Shown here piece after piece: positions 6,843 to 14,587 of a stretch of DNA of 24,265 nucleotides (the first letter of the stretch is position 1; every line of letters begins with the position of its first letter). Origin of the DNA: an uncultured Ignavibacteria bacterium (lineage in GTDB: Bacteria; Bacteroidota; Ignavibacteria; Tepidaquicellales; Tepidaquicellaceae); NCBI GenBank assembly GCA_937924675.1, contig CALEVL010000223.1, forward strand, positions 1 to 24,265. Direction: 5' to 3'. Position numbers and translations under genes: made by a program. The notes beneath the pieces are model-generated. The model was not told the DNA's origin and did no database searches. It saw only the letters and a list, made by a program, of their open reading frames with translations.

Positions 6843-8339
6843 ATGAAGAATACAAAGCTCATTCAGACCTTAAAGACATTCACAAAAGATGAAATGAAGC
6901 TTTTCGAAAAGTTTGTCGCTTCTCCATATTTTAATAATGGAAGAAATTATTTGCCCTTTCTCAAAGAAATCCAGAATCATTATCCGGATTTTGAAGATCT
7001 GAAAGGTAAGCTAACTTCAGAATCTGTTTACAAGAAATTATATCCCGGAAAGAAATTCAATAAGCAGGTGATGTGGAATCAAGTGTCACAACTTGAAAAG
7101 CTTGCTCTGGAATTTATTCTGCAGACAGCTTTGAGAAACAGCAGGTCGGAAAGATTTATTATGATGTTTAATGAACTTTCAAATAGAAATCTTGATAAAC
7201 ATGCCTTCAAAGAAATTGAAAAAGCGGATAAGCATTTAAATACATTAAAATTAGGGGAGGAATATTTTTCACTTAAATTGCAGGCAGAGATCAACAGAGC
7301 CGATTACTGGAATTCCGTTTTGGGAAGACCGGATAAAAACTTCGAAGGAGCAGTTAAGAACACTGAATATTTAATACTGAAATTTCTTGCGGATCTGTCT
7401 ATACAGGTCTGGGATCTTAATATTCTTAAATTGATGTATAGTGCCAGCCTTGAAATTGATTCCGCTTTGGAATTGGTCAGAAGTCTTGATCTGAAGAAGC
7501 TTATGAAGGTCAACAAGAAAAGAGGAACTAAGTTTTCCAAAGTTTTAAACTTCTATTATAATAAGATTATGTGTGCTCTGGATGAGAATGATGAAAGCTA
7601 TTTCTTTGATATGAAAGCCTTCTTTGACAAAAATTATGATTTGTTTGATAAACAGGAACAGCATAATGCAATAATATCGCTGGCAAATTACTGTGCTCAT
7701 AAAATAAGACTCGGTGAAGACAGATTTCTCAAAGTACTTTTTGAGATAAATAAATTCCGTCTTGAAAAAGAGTACGGAGCATTCTCACAGCTAAGAATTA
7801 ACAAAGCTCTTTTCCATCAAATTTTGAGAAGCGCTCTTTCAATTGGCGAAATACAATGGGCTGAACATTTCGTAAAAGAATACACCTCTAAACTAAAAAA
7901 GGAGCATCAGAAAACAATGACATCTCTGGCATTAGGTTACATCTGCTTTACAAAAAAGGATTACGCTGAATCCTTGCATCACTTGAATGAAGTTGAATTT
8001 ATTGACTTAAGAGATAAGCTTCATGTAAGGATACTTTCTGCAAAAGCATATTACGAGCTTAATAAAACAGAAGCGCTTTTTTATTTTATTGATTCGTCCA
8101 AACACTTCATTGGAAAGAATACTGCAATAGATAGTGATACAAAAGATGCGTATTTAAAATTTTTTAACTTTCTTAACAAAATATTGACCTGCAAGGAAAA
8201 ATCTGATCTTCATAAACTGAAGTTATTAAGGGAAGATATTGAGCTTGATAAAATTGTCAGACAAAGACAAAAGAACTGGTTATTGGAAAAGATAGAAGAG
8301 CAGTTGAGCAGTTTGCCGGACCATCATGCCCGCGACTAA
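6843..8339 (+). CDS. All-helical ~500-residue protein B, paralogue of A
   Basis: 498 residues, no signal peptide or membrane segment, helix-rich throughout. The N-terminus LIQTLKTFTKDE, followed by LFEKFVASPYFNN and HYPDF, aligns with protein A (ILKSLSGKE, LFDKFIRNPFHN, HHSDY). Similarity continues through about residue 130 with matching spacing (VSQLEKLALEFI against FSDLNVLAERFI). Later parts have repeated helical pairs typical of a TPR-like solenoid. The last residues (HHARD) and the stop codon lie in a hairpin repeat at 8328-8349, so the native C-terminus may have been altered by repeat insertion. The start ATG is preceded by TAATT heptads (6818-6838) rather than a Shine-Dalgarno. It is divergent from the RHH-fibre operon across 145 bp. 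Function unknown. Confidence 0.85.
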   Translation: MKNTKLIQTLKTFTKDEMKLFEKFVASPYFNNGRNYLPFLKEIQNHYPDFEDLKGKLTSESVYKKLYPGKKFNKQVMWNQVSQLEKLALEFILQTALRNSRSERFIMMFNELSNRNLDKHAFKEIEKADKHLNTLKLGEEYFSLKLQAEINRADYWNSVLGRPDKNFEGAVKNTEYLILKFLADLSIQVWDLNILKLMYSASLEIDSALELVRSLDLKKLMKVNKKRGTKFSKVLNFYYNKIMCALDENDESYFFDMKAFFDKNYDLFDKQEQHNAIISLANYCAHKIRLGEDRFLKVLFEINKFRLEKEYGAFSQLRINKALFHQILRSALSIGEIQWAEHFVKEYTSKLKKEHQKTMTSLALGYICFTKKDYAESLHHLNEVEFIDLRDKLHVRILSAKAYYELNKTEALFYFIDSSKHFIGKNTAIDSDTKDAYLKFFNFLNKILTCKEKSDLHKLKLLREDIELDKIVRQRQKNWLLEKIEEQLSSLPDHHARD

Positions 8340-8349
8340 AATCGCAGGT
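8328..8349. repeat. REP-like hairpin overlapping the stop of helical gene B
   Basis: GCCCGCGACTAAAATCGCAG fits the plan of the REP-like hairpins elsewhere in the window (compare 2829-2851), with a few arm mismatches. It contains the TAA stop of helical gene B at 8337-8339, so the last three codons (Ala-Arg-Asp) and the stop come from the repeat. Confidence 0.6.
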
Positions 8350-8982
8350 AATGCGGACCTTTTGAAGTCTCAGGACTTTCAAGCCGTTGTTGCCTGCCCT
8401 TTTCTAACGGGTTCACAAACATTTGCATGAAAGCATTTCACAACAGGTTGTAAGTTCGAATGCAAATATTTGGGTCATCTTGTCTGTATTTAGTGCATTC
8501 GATTAACCGACTTCGGGCAGGCAATGAAGTATCAACTTCAACGAATGACATTACTATCACAATCCCAATTATGGTTGCAACTCCTTTTCTGCCCCGGCCA
8601 ATCATTCACATCACAAGAGCATACTTCAAAAGGAATTGACGAATTGCCGATGATCCTCCTGTCTGCAGCAGACCCGCCTGAGGCGATGAATCAGAAAGTA
8701 TGTATGAGGGTAGCCAGGCACTGAGCTCGGGATCCCGTCACAGACTGGCGGCCACCAAAAACGGCAGAAGTTGACGACTCTGTCACAGACTTTTCTCTTA
8801 GAAAGTTTTGTCGTGTATTTGGTACAATGAGAGGAGCGGGATAGACAGTATAAGTTGTTCTTCAATTCTATATATTGAATCGGTTCAAGTTTACTGTAAA
8901 GTCGTTATTTAATAACGGCATTAATGATGTCGTTTTAAGAAGTGCCACAAAGAATTGTTTTGATTTTAAATCGAAGAATAAA
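8340..8982. other. Gene-free spacer with relics between helical gene B and the BNR gene
   Basis: I find no convincing gene here. The spacer holds the hairpin at its left end, an 8-bp inverted repeat (ATTTGCAT at 8421-8428 and ATGCAAAT at 8460-8467), dispersed repeat R2 (8472-8638), and a more GC-rich stretch at about 8640-8800 with the 9-mer GTCACAGAC twice (8737 and 8782). Short frames here are interrupted or lack coding character. The right end should contain the promoter of the BNR gene. Confidence 0.5.
8472..8638 (-). repeat. Dispersed repeat copy R2
   Basis: Partner of 2477-2644. On the minus strand it keeps the same reading (GVATII, VIVMSFV, VDTSLPARSRLIECT), but an in-frame TGA interrupts the upstream part that is open in R1. 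It lies downstream of helical gene B, as R1 lies downstream of helical gene A, so the repeat may have been carried along when those genes duplicated. Confidence 0.6.
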
Positions 8983-10449
8983 ATGAAAAAAACAACTACA
9001 GTTTTACTCCTCTCTCTTATTCTGCCAATTTGTAATTCTACGTTTAGCATTAATAGTTGTCTTGCACAATGGCAGCCCGAAGTAAGGTTGACTAATGACA
9101 ACAGTGAATCACATACATCTTCAAATAATGCGTGGTGTGTAGCATCAAACGGATCGGTTGTGCATGTAGTATGGCATGACCATCGTGACGGAAACACTGA
9201 GATATACTACAAACGATCTTTAGACGAAGGTGTAAGCTGGAGTGCGGATACTCGACTGACAAGTGATCCTGCTTCTTCATGGAATCCGTCTGTTACAGTA
9301 TCAGGCTCAGTTGTTAATGTTGCATGGCAGGACGATCGTGACGGGAACACGGAAATATATTGCAAACAATCAATAAACTCCGGCGACAGCTGGGAAACAG
9401 ATACCCGGCTGACGAATAACGCTTCCAGTTCAGTGTCTCCTTCTATAGCTGTATCCGGCTTGGCTGTATATGTTGTGTGGTTTGATAACCGAGACGGGAA
9501 TGAAGAAATATACCTCAAGCGCTCAATAAATGGAGGTGGAAGCTGGGGAACAGATACACGCATGGCGAATAACTCGGCGATTTCACGGAATCCTTCAGTT
9601 ACAGCATCGGGTTCAGCTGTGCATGTTATATGGGAAGATTTTCGTGAAGGGAACTGGGAGATATACTACAAGGGCTCAATAGATATTGGCGCAAACTGGG
9701 ATGCGGATACGAGGCTGACGAATAACTCTTCTAATTCATGGTATCCTTCTGTATCAACATCAGGTTCGGATGTGCATATTGTATGGAGTGATGATCGTGA
9801 CGGGAATTCGGAGATATATTACAAAGGCTCAATAGACAAGGGTGTGCACTGGGACGCAGATACACGATTGACGATTAATTCTGCCGCTTCAAGGACTCCT
9901 TCCGTTTCAGTATCCGGTCAAGCAGTGCATGTAGTTTGGGATGACAGGAGCGGTGGCGGAAGCGGAGAGATCTACTACAAACGCTCAACAGACGCAGGCG
10001 TCAGCTGGAGTTCAGATACACAGTTAACGGTCAACTTTGCTTCACAGAATCCTTCAGTTTCAGTATCCGGCCCGGCTGTGCATGTTGTGTGGAGAGACTA
10101 TCGTGATGGAAACTGGGAGATATACAACAAGCGAAACCCATCGGGTAATCCAATTGGTATAACAAATATTGGCTCAGAGATACCTAAAGAGTTTTCCCTC
10201 GGGCAAAACTATCCTAATCCGTTTAATCCTACAACAAAGATAAGATTTGCATTGCACAATAAATCATTTATAAACCTTGTGATATATGATGGGCTTGGCA
10301 AAGAAGTTGAAACAATAGTGAATGAACAATTAAACGCGGGAAGTTATGAAGCTGACTGGAACGCATCAAATTTTCCAAGTGGAGTTTATTTTTATCGACT
10401 AACCACAGGTGATTTCAGCAAGACCAATAAAATGCTGCTCATAAAATAA
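8983..10449 (+). CDS. Secreted BNR/Asp-box beta-propeller protein with T9SS type A sorting domain
   Basis: 488 residues from the ATG at 8983. A TTG 108 bp earlier is open in frame, but the 8983 start puts a signal peptide (MKKTTTVLLLSLILP, cleavage near SCLA-Q) at the N-terminus. About residues 35-385 contain seven repeats on the pattern V-x-W-x-D-x-RDGN-x-EIYYK, six followed by an Asp-box S-x-D-x-G-x-x-W, then DTRLT. Seven repeats suit a seven-bladed propeller of the sialidase/BNR kind. No complete sialidase active site is recognisable, so binding rather than catalysis is likely. The last ~90 residues are a T9SS type A sorting domain (LGQNYPNPFNPTTKIRF, then SGVYFYRL and KMLLIK), which directs outer-membrane export and surface anchoring. 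It is the only protein here with that tail. The FecR gene follows 71 bp downstream. Confidence 0.92.
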   Translation: MKKTTTVLLLSLILPICNSTFSINSCLAQWQPEVRLTNDNSESHTSSNNAWCVASNGSVVHVVWHDHRDGNTEIYYKRSLDEGVSWSADTRLTSDPASSWNPSVTVSGSVVNVAWQDDRDGNTEIYCKQSINSGDSWETDTRLTNNASSSVSPSIAVSGLAVYVVWFDNRDGNEEIYLKRSINGGGSWGTDTRMANNSAISRNPSVTASGSAVHVIWEDFREGNWEIYYKGSIDIGANWDADTRLTNNSSNSWYPSVSTSGSDVHIVWSDDRDGNSEIYYKGSIDKGVHWDADTRLTINSAASRTPSVSVSGQAVHVVWDDRSGGGSGEIYYKRSTDAGVSWSSDTQLTVNFASQNPSVSVSGPAVHVVWRDYRDGNWEIYNKRNPSGNPIGITNIGSEIPKEFSLGQNYPNPFNPTTKIRFALHNKSFINLVIYDGLGKEVETIVNEQLNAGSYEADWNASNFPSGVYFYRLTTGDFSKTNKMLLIK

Positions 10450-10520
10450 TGACAGGCATTTATGTGTGGTTCAGTTAACACAGAGATTATTGTAAAACAA
10501 AACAATTAAACAAAAATAAA

Positions 10521-11417
10521 ATGAAAACAATTTTTGTTAGCATACTGTTAGTGTTATTCATTACTTCGGCAGATGTTTATTCACAGACAAAAGGAAGAGA
10601 TATTTCTTATTCCGCCGGACATGACTCGCTCCTTTTTGACGGGGAAAGCAATTCACGCGCAGAAACTTTTTACAGCATCTCGGGCAATGATTGTGAATTC
10701 CGTGTAACCTATGTAAAAGGAACCGCTACCGGAAAAATAAAAAAAATGCAGATATTTGATGTCTGTGGCGTGAGAAAAGATACCATTTATGAATATGTAA
10801 ATGGAGCGATAGAAAAGTATTCTGTCATAAAGGGCGGCGAAATGGTAAAAATTGGACCTGAAAGCACAGCAAAAATAGAACTCCCGGATGGTTCGGAAAT
10901 TGTACTTGGACCTAATACAAATTATACACTGCCCACAAGCGCTTGTGATTTAATGAACAATAGTTCTCTGGTAATGGGAAGTCTCTGGGTAAAATTAAAG
11001 AGGTTGATAGGTGGCGGAAAGTTTGAAGTAGCAACGGAGAGAATGGTGAATGGCGTCAGGGGGACAGAATTTACAGTAGAAATAATTGAAGAGAATGGGA
11101 TTAGATATGATGTTACAAAAGTTTACGAAGGTTCTGTTGAAGTAACACTCGTTGGAACAGGAAATATAAACAGCATTGATGAAGCTGCAAAAGAATTGGA
11201 TAAGCTGCAAGAAGACTACGAGAACGGGAAAGTAACAATGGAAGAATATATGAAAAAAACACAGGAATATTTAGCTGTAATGCAGGGTAAAGCTGTAGAT
11301 ATGAGGAAGTCAGTAATGGTAGAACCGGGATTCCTTGTAAAAACTGATGGTAAAGTATTAGGCGATCCTGTGGAATTCAATACTTCAGAAGATACATGGT
11401 TTAAAACAAATGAATAG
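10521..11417 (+). CDS. Secreted FecR-domain protein
   Basis: 298 residues. Signal peptide at about 1-21 (LVLFITSADVYS-Q). About residues 105-212 match the FecR domain: GGEMVKIGPESTAKIELPDG, then KFEVATERMVNGVRGTEFTV and DVTKVYEGSVEV, with the typical VRGTEF core. A charged helical insert (about 217-262) follows, then a short beta segment (VEPGFLVKTDGKVLGDPVEF). There is no N-terminal anti-sigma region or membrane helix, and no sigma factor is adjacent. It is therefore a free-standing periplasmic or surface FecR protein rather than a FecR-type sigma regulator. Residues 35-85 resemble a short cell-wall/MORN-like stretch but are not assignable. It is 71 bp after the BNR gene on the same strand and possibly cotranscribed. 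Confidence 0.85.
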   Translation: MKTIFVSILLVLFITSADVYSQTKGRDISYSAGHDSLLFDGESNSRAETFYSISGNDCEFRVTYVKGTATGKIKKMQIFDVCGVRKDTIYEYVNGAIEKYSVIKGGEMVKIGPESTAKIELPDGSEIVLGPNTNYTLPTSACDLMNNSSLVMGSLWVKLKRLIGGGKFEVATERMVNGVRGTEFTVEIIEENGIRYDVTKVYEGSVEVTLVGTGNINSIDEAAKELDKLQEDYENGKVTMEEYMKKTQEYLAVMQGKAVDMRKSVMVEPGFLVKTDGKVLGDPVEFNTSEDTWFKTNE

Positions 11418-11590
11418 AAGATACATAACTATCAGTTAACGCAAAACAGAACTCTCGAAGCTTTTTACTGCTGATGAGGGCAATAAATGCTTTGTCACAA
11501 AAAACCCGGGATTGTTGAGTCGCCCGGTGATGGTGATCAGGACCCCTGATGAATTGACAGGAATACCAACATCCGCGGAAAAAATTTTCT

Positions 11591-11662
11591 TTTTGTCTTC
11601 GCAGAGTCACCGGTGCGTTTTTTGTCTTCGCAGAGTCACCGGTGCGTTTCCGGGACTCTGCG
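11591..11662. repeat. 29-bp tandem duplication followed by a strong hairpin
   Basis: A 29-bp unit beginning TTTTGTCTTCGCAGAGTCAC is repeated exactly at 11591-11619 and 11620-11648. The second copy's CGCAGAGTC-A-CCGG pairs with CCGG-GACTCTGCG at 11650-11662 (13 bp stem, one bulged A, loop TGCGTTT). It lies between convergent genes and could terminate either; the duplication looks recent. Confidence 0.75.
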
Positions 11663-11770
11663 AGAAAGATTTCCGCCGTCTTTGGTGGCACTCCTGCCTG
11701 CAGCATGGAGTACCATGTTTGTGTTGATGACATTTGGAATTACCTGCATGCGGAAACCTCCACAATGCAA

Positions 11771-11813
11771 TCCGCCGGAGTCCCGAAGAGCGCGGAGACT
11801 CCAGCGTAGGCGA
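11771..11813. repeat. Imperfect palindrome repeat P, copy 1
   Basis: The first 37 bp are identical to 20021-20057. The arms TCCGCC-GGAGTC and GACTCC-x6-GGCG can form a hairpin. It starts about 45 bp beyond the stop of the LamG gene (minus strand), as copy 2 lies beyond the stop of the FG-GAP gene at 20134. Confidence 0.7.
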
Positions 11814-11857
11814 TTAAGCTATTTTTAATTTCTAATTTTTAATTGCTCCTCTCAAAC

Positions 11858-14281
11858 TCACGGTGTAATCACGCTCACAAAGTTCGCCGCATTGTTATCC
11901 GCTATCGAAAAGTCAGTTCCGTCAACGAAGTCATCGCCATTTAGATCAGTCACAACATAGCCGCTTACAAAGCTCTGCGCGTCGTTGTAAATCGTGCTCA
12001 TATCAGTTGCATCAACCGTTCCATCCTGATCCACATCGCCTGAGTAAATTGCAAAACGCAGAGGAGATGAATCAATCTGTTTCATGTTATTGCCAAATGC
12101 TTTTGACTGTGCATCTGCAAAATTATATGTCGATTGATTTGTAAGCTGCGAGAAATTTATTACTGTTGCCGACCAGGTTTCCAGTGAATTCCGATGCTTG
12201 AGAACAAGGAAGTAGCTTGTCATCGGCTGTGCTTTGGTAAAGGATGGCAGGGCTGTTCCGGAACTGTTCAGTAAAGCTTTGGCAGAATCGATGGTTGTGG
12301 TTCCGTCAGTCAATTTTAAATAGTATGTCATCGTATCGCCTGTCATGATATTAGTTGACGGATTGTACATAGCTTCAATGAGAGATGTGCATTCGAGTGT
12401 GAACAGATTTGAAGTGCTGTTATTGAATCTCAAACCCCATGCTGAAACGAATCCGGTATCGCTACCCGCTTCATCATTTATTGTAAGAACCCATTTCCCT
12501 TTCTGATTGATGCCGCCAAATGCCACATCAAAGTCAACTTCCGGTTTGATCCTCGGACCAAAGTTTATGTATCTGTTGCTTATCAGTGAACTGTCTGCAT
12601 CTGAATCAAAAACAGTAACTATGTTCGATGCAAATGTTGCAAGCTGAGTGTTGTTGAAAAAATCTACCGTTGTACCTGCCGGACTCTTAAGTGAGAGTTT
12701 AATGTTATTCTCAGCATTGTGATTCAGCGCGATGAACAGATCAAGGTCGGAGATGGATTGGGCGTTGAGAATCTCGATAGTGTCGCGGACAATGCCGGTT
12801 GTTCCAGTAGAAGGAACTCTCTTGTTGGTCAAATTCAACTGATAGCCGTTCTGAAAATTAACTGTTGCAAGACTGTTGATAGGTGACTGAACAAATCCGG
12901 ATGAAAAAGCCCCGTTAAAAGTAAATGATGCACCTCCCCTCATATATAGTCTCGAACCTTCATTCGTATTCGGCAGCAAAGATGCATCAAGGCTGTAAAC
13001 AACATTTGTATAACTGTCATTGTCATTTGATTCATTCAAAGAAGTAAATATCTGACTGTTTATTTCACCAATTGATTTCTTTGTCTTTGATATTCTTACT
13101 TCATCCATAAAACCTACAAAAACCGGAGACGCCGCGAACACAGGGAAATACAGTGAATCACTTCCGTCAATAATGTTTCCCGGTGTAATGTTTCCCGTTG
13201 TACCGCGTTTGCCGTTTACAAAGAACTCATAACCTCCTGTTGCGCCAAAGTAAGTGAAAGCAACGTGCGACCATCTCTCTTTCTTGACCGAGTCGTTTGA
13301 AACGATAGGGGTACCGTTGATCATGGCGTTCAATTTTCCCAGTGCCAATTTAAGTCCGTAGTTTGCGCTGTTTACTCCTCCGGGTCCTTTATAGAAGAGG
13401 CCGCAATTATCCGACTTTGGAAAGACCCAGAACTCTATTGTAAGCTGGCTTGTCGGACTGATGTCGGCATTGTCAGGCGTTGAGAATACTCCGCTTGCTG
13501 TCATGCTGAGGCAGTCATTATATTGATGAATTCCGGAAGGCTTGTTGCTAAGATTGACCGCCGTGACATTTCTAAAAAAGCCGTTGTTGCCGTAACGTGA
13601 ATGATCCATTGCAGAAAAGAGGCTTCCGTCTCCCGTGTTGTTCTGAAATGTAATGGAAAGTACCAGCCTTCCCGCAAAATCATCTCCGCTTATGCCTAAT
13701 GAAGACTTCATTAGAGCAGCAATCTGAATAGCATTCAATGCTGTATTCCATACTCTCACTTCATCTATCATTCCCTCAAATTCATTTGACGTACCTGTTG
13801 AGCCTATCATTAATGAATCGGTACCTGAATTAGGAAACGAATTTACAATGGTTGATGAAGTATCAAGAATGCCGTTAATATAGATCTTGTAAACACCATT
13901 GGTATCAAGTGTTCCTGCAACATGCGTCCACGTGTTTAACGGTATTGGATTTGAAATTCTGCTAATAAGCTTCGAAGAAGTATTTGAAACTATGAAAATT
14001 CTGTTCGATAAAATCCTCAAAGCATATCTTCCTGACGAACTGGGACCTTTTGCGATTATTCCCTTTCCCAAAGCAGATGTAACTGATGGATTGATCCATG
14101 CTTCAAGAGTAAACGTTCCGGTGATATTGAGACTCGGTGAGTTTGGAACAGCAACATGGCCTTTTGACGTACCGGGAAACCTGCCGGCATGATTCCAGGA
14201 CATTTGAGCATTCACAATTGAATTGCCGCAGAAGAATAACAAGAAGATAAAAGCTGACAGGGATGTGATGGTTGTTTTCAT
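11858..14281 (-). CDS. Secreted multidomain protein: two LamG domains, P domain, dockerin-like module
   Basis: 807 residues. Signal peptide at about 1-25 (NSIVNA-Q). LamG-like jelly roll 1 spans about 30-190 (FTLEAWINP, then NTWTHVAGTLD and IDEVRVWNTAL); LamG 2 spans about 255-405 (LTIEFWVFP, then WSHVAFTYF and MDEVRISK). A proprotein-convertase P domain lies at about 485-620 (DLDLFIALNH, LKSPAGTTVDFFNN, GKWVLTINDEAGSDTG). The shared module spans about 625-807, with KHRNSLETWSA, DVDQDGTVDATD, DLNGDDFVDGTD and the tail NNAANFVSVITP. There is no protease catalytic domain, so the P domain is not attached to its usual subtilisin partner. LamG domains suggest glycan or protein binding at the surface. 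It is divergent from helical gene C, with tandem hairpins in its leader. No T9SS tail. Confidence 0.9.
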   Translation of the reverse strand: MKTTITSLSAFIFLLFFCGNSIVNAQMSWNHAGRFPGTSKGHVAVPNSPSLNITGTFTLEAWINPSVTSALGKGIIAKGPSSSGRYALRILSNRIFIVSNTSSKLISRISNPIPLNTWTHVAGTLDTNGVYKIYINGILDTSSTIVNSFPNSGTDSLMIGSTGTSNEFEGMIDEVRVWNTALNAIQIAALMKSSLGISGDDFAGRLVLSITFQNNTGDGSLFSAMDHSRYGNNGFFRNVTAVNLSNKPSGIHQYNDCLSMTASGVFSTPDNADISPTSQLTIEFWVFPKSDNCGLFYKGPGGVNSANYGLKLALGKLNAMINGTPIVSNDSVKKERWSHVAFTYFGATGGYEFFVNGKRGTTGNITPGNIIDGSDSLYFPVFAASPVFVGFMDEVRISKTKKSIGEINSQIFTSLNESNDNDSYTNVVYSLDASLLPNTNEGSRLYMRGGASFTFNGAFSSGFVQSPINSLATVNFQNGYQLNLTNKRVPSTGTTGIVRDTIEILNAQSISDLDLFIALNHNAENNIKLSLKSPAGTTVDFFNNTQLATFASNIVTVFDSDADSSLISNRYINFGPRIKPEVDFDVAFGGINQKGKWVLTINDEAGSDTGFVSAWGLRFNNSTSNLFTLECTSLIEAMYNPSTNIMTGDTMTYYLKLTDGTTTIDSAKALLNSSGTALPSFTKAQPMTSYFLVLKHRNSLETWSATVINFSQLTNQSTYNFADAQSKAFGNNMKQIDSSPLRFAIYSGDVDQDGTVDATDMSTIYNDAQSFVSGYVVTDLNGDDFVDGTDFSIADNNAANFVSVITP

Positions 14282-14587
14282 TGTAATGAATGAATTAATT
14301 GTTTGAAAATATTTTGATTTGCCGACCGGTCATCGGCAAGCTCCTTTCAGAAAGAAAGGAGCAATGCTTCCAACCGCCATCATCCCTGATAGGAACTCCT
14401 TGTCAAGCACGTTAGATGAGGATGATAGTTATAGATAGTTGTGCAAACTACTCGTAATCATCTTATGTACAAAATCAAAAGTACTTCATTCTTAGTCTGA
14501 ACAGTTACTGCTGATTGCTTAAAATTTCGGATTTCGAATTGGAATCGCTATTTTTGTTGTAATAAATCAAACTAATATTTAGTCCAC
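14282..14587. promoter_or_regulatory. Divergent intergenic region between the LamG gene and helical gene C
   Basis: 306 bp between divergent starts, the longest of the three divergent spacers. The part next to the LamG gene carries the tandem hairpins at 14319-14362. The middle (14380-14460) has no recognisable structure, and the end before helical gene C is AT-rich. The promoters of both genes must lie here; I could not assign boxes. Confidence 0.45.
14319..14362 (-). promoter_or_regulatory. Two back-to-back perfect hairpins in the LamG gene leader
   Basis: GCTCCTTTC and GAAAGGAGC (14340-14362) form a 9-bp perfect stem with a five-base loop. Immediately beside it, TTGCCGA and TCGGCAA (14319-14339) form a 7-bp stem with a seven-base loop. 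In the minus-strand transcript they would lie 38-81 bases before the ATG of the LamG gene. This could be an mRNA leader structure, or a mobile hairpin repeat that happened to land there. No known riboswitch class is recognised. Confidence 0.5.

Larger units (their letters stand above)
11418..11857. other. Convergent spacer rich in inverted and direct repeats
   Basis: This 440-bp spacer lies between the FecR stop and the LamG gene stop. Besides the repeats listed separately (11591-11662, 11771-11813) it ends in AATT heptads (about 11825-11847) directly before the LamG stop. Frames crossing it on both strands are low-complexity reflections of the repeats; I see no gene. Confidence 0.5.

Noticed and set aside
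8626..8865. Small minus-strand reading frame in the spacer before the BNR gene
   Set aside because: Composition is odd (many Cys, Trp, His, Arg), there is no initiation signal, and it overlaps the R2 relic; likely decayed repeat DNA.
8875..8982. Upstream TTG extension of the BNR protein
   Set aside because: It would place 36 residues before a good signal peptide; the ATG at 8983 gives a normal exported protein.
8983..10449. Calling the BNR protein a sialidase
   Set aside because: Asp-boxes mark the propeller fold only; the arginine triad and catalytic Asp/Tyr/Glu of sialidases cannot be recognised.
10521..11417. Anti-sigma factor (FecR regulator)
   Set aside because: It has a cleavable signal peptide, no transmembrane segment or cytoplasmic domain, and no adjacent ECF sigma factor.
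11401..11828. Several overlapping reading frames on both strands between the FecR and LamG genes
   Set aside because: They are generated by the 29-bp duplication and hairpins (repeated peptides from the same unit) and have no start context or protein-like composition.
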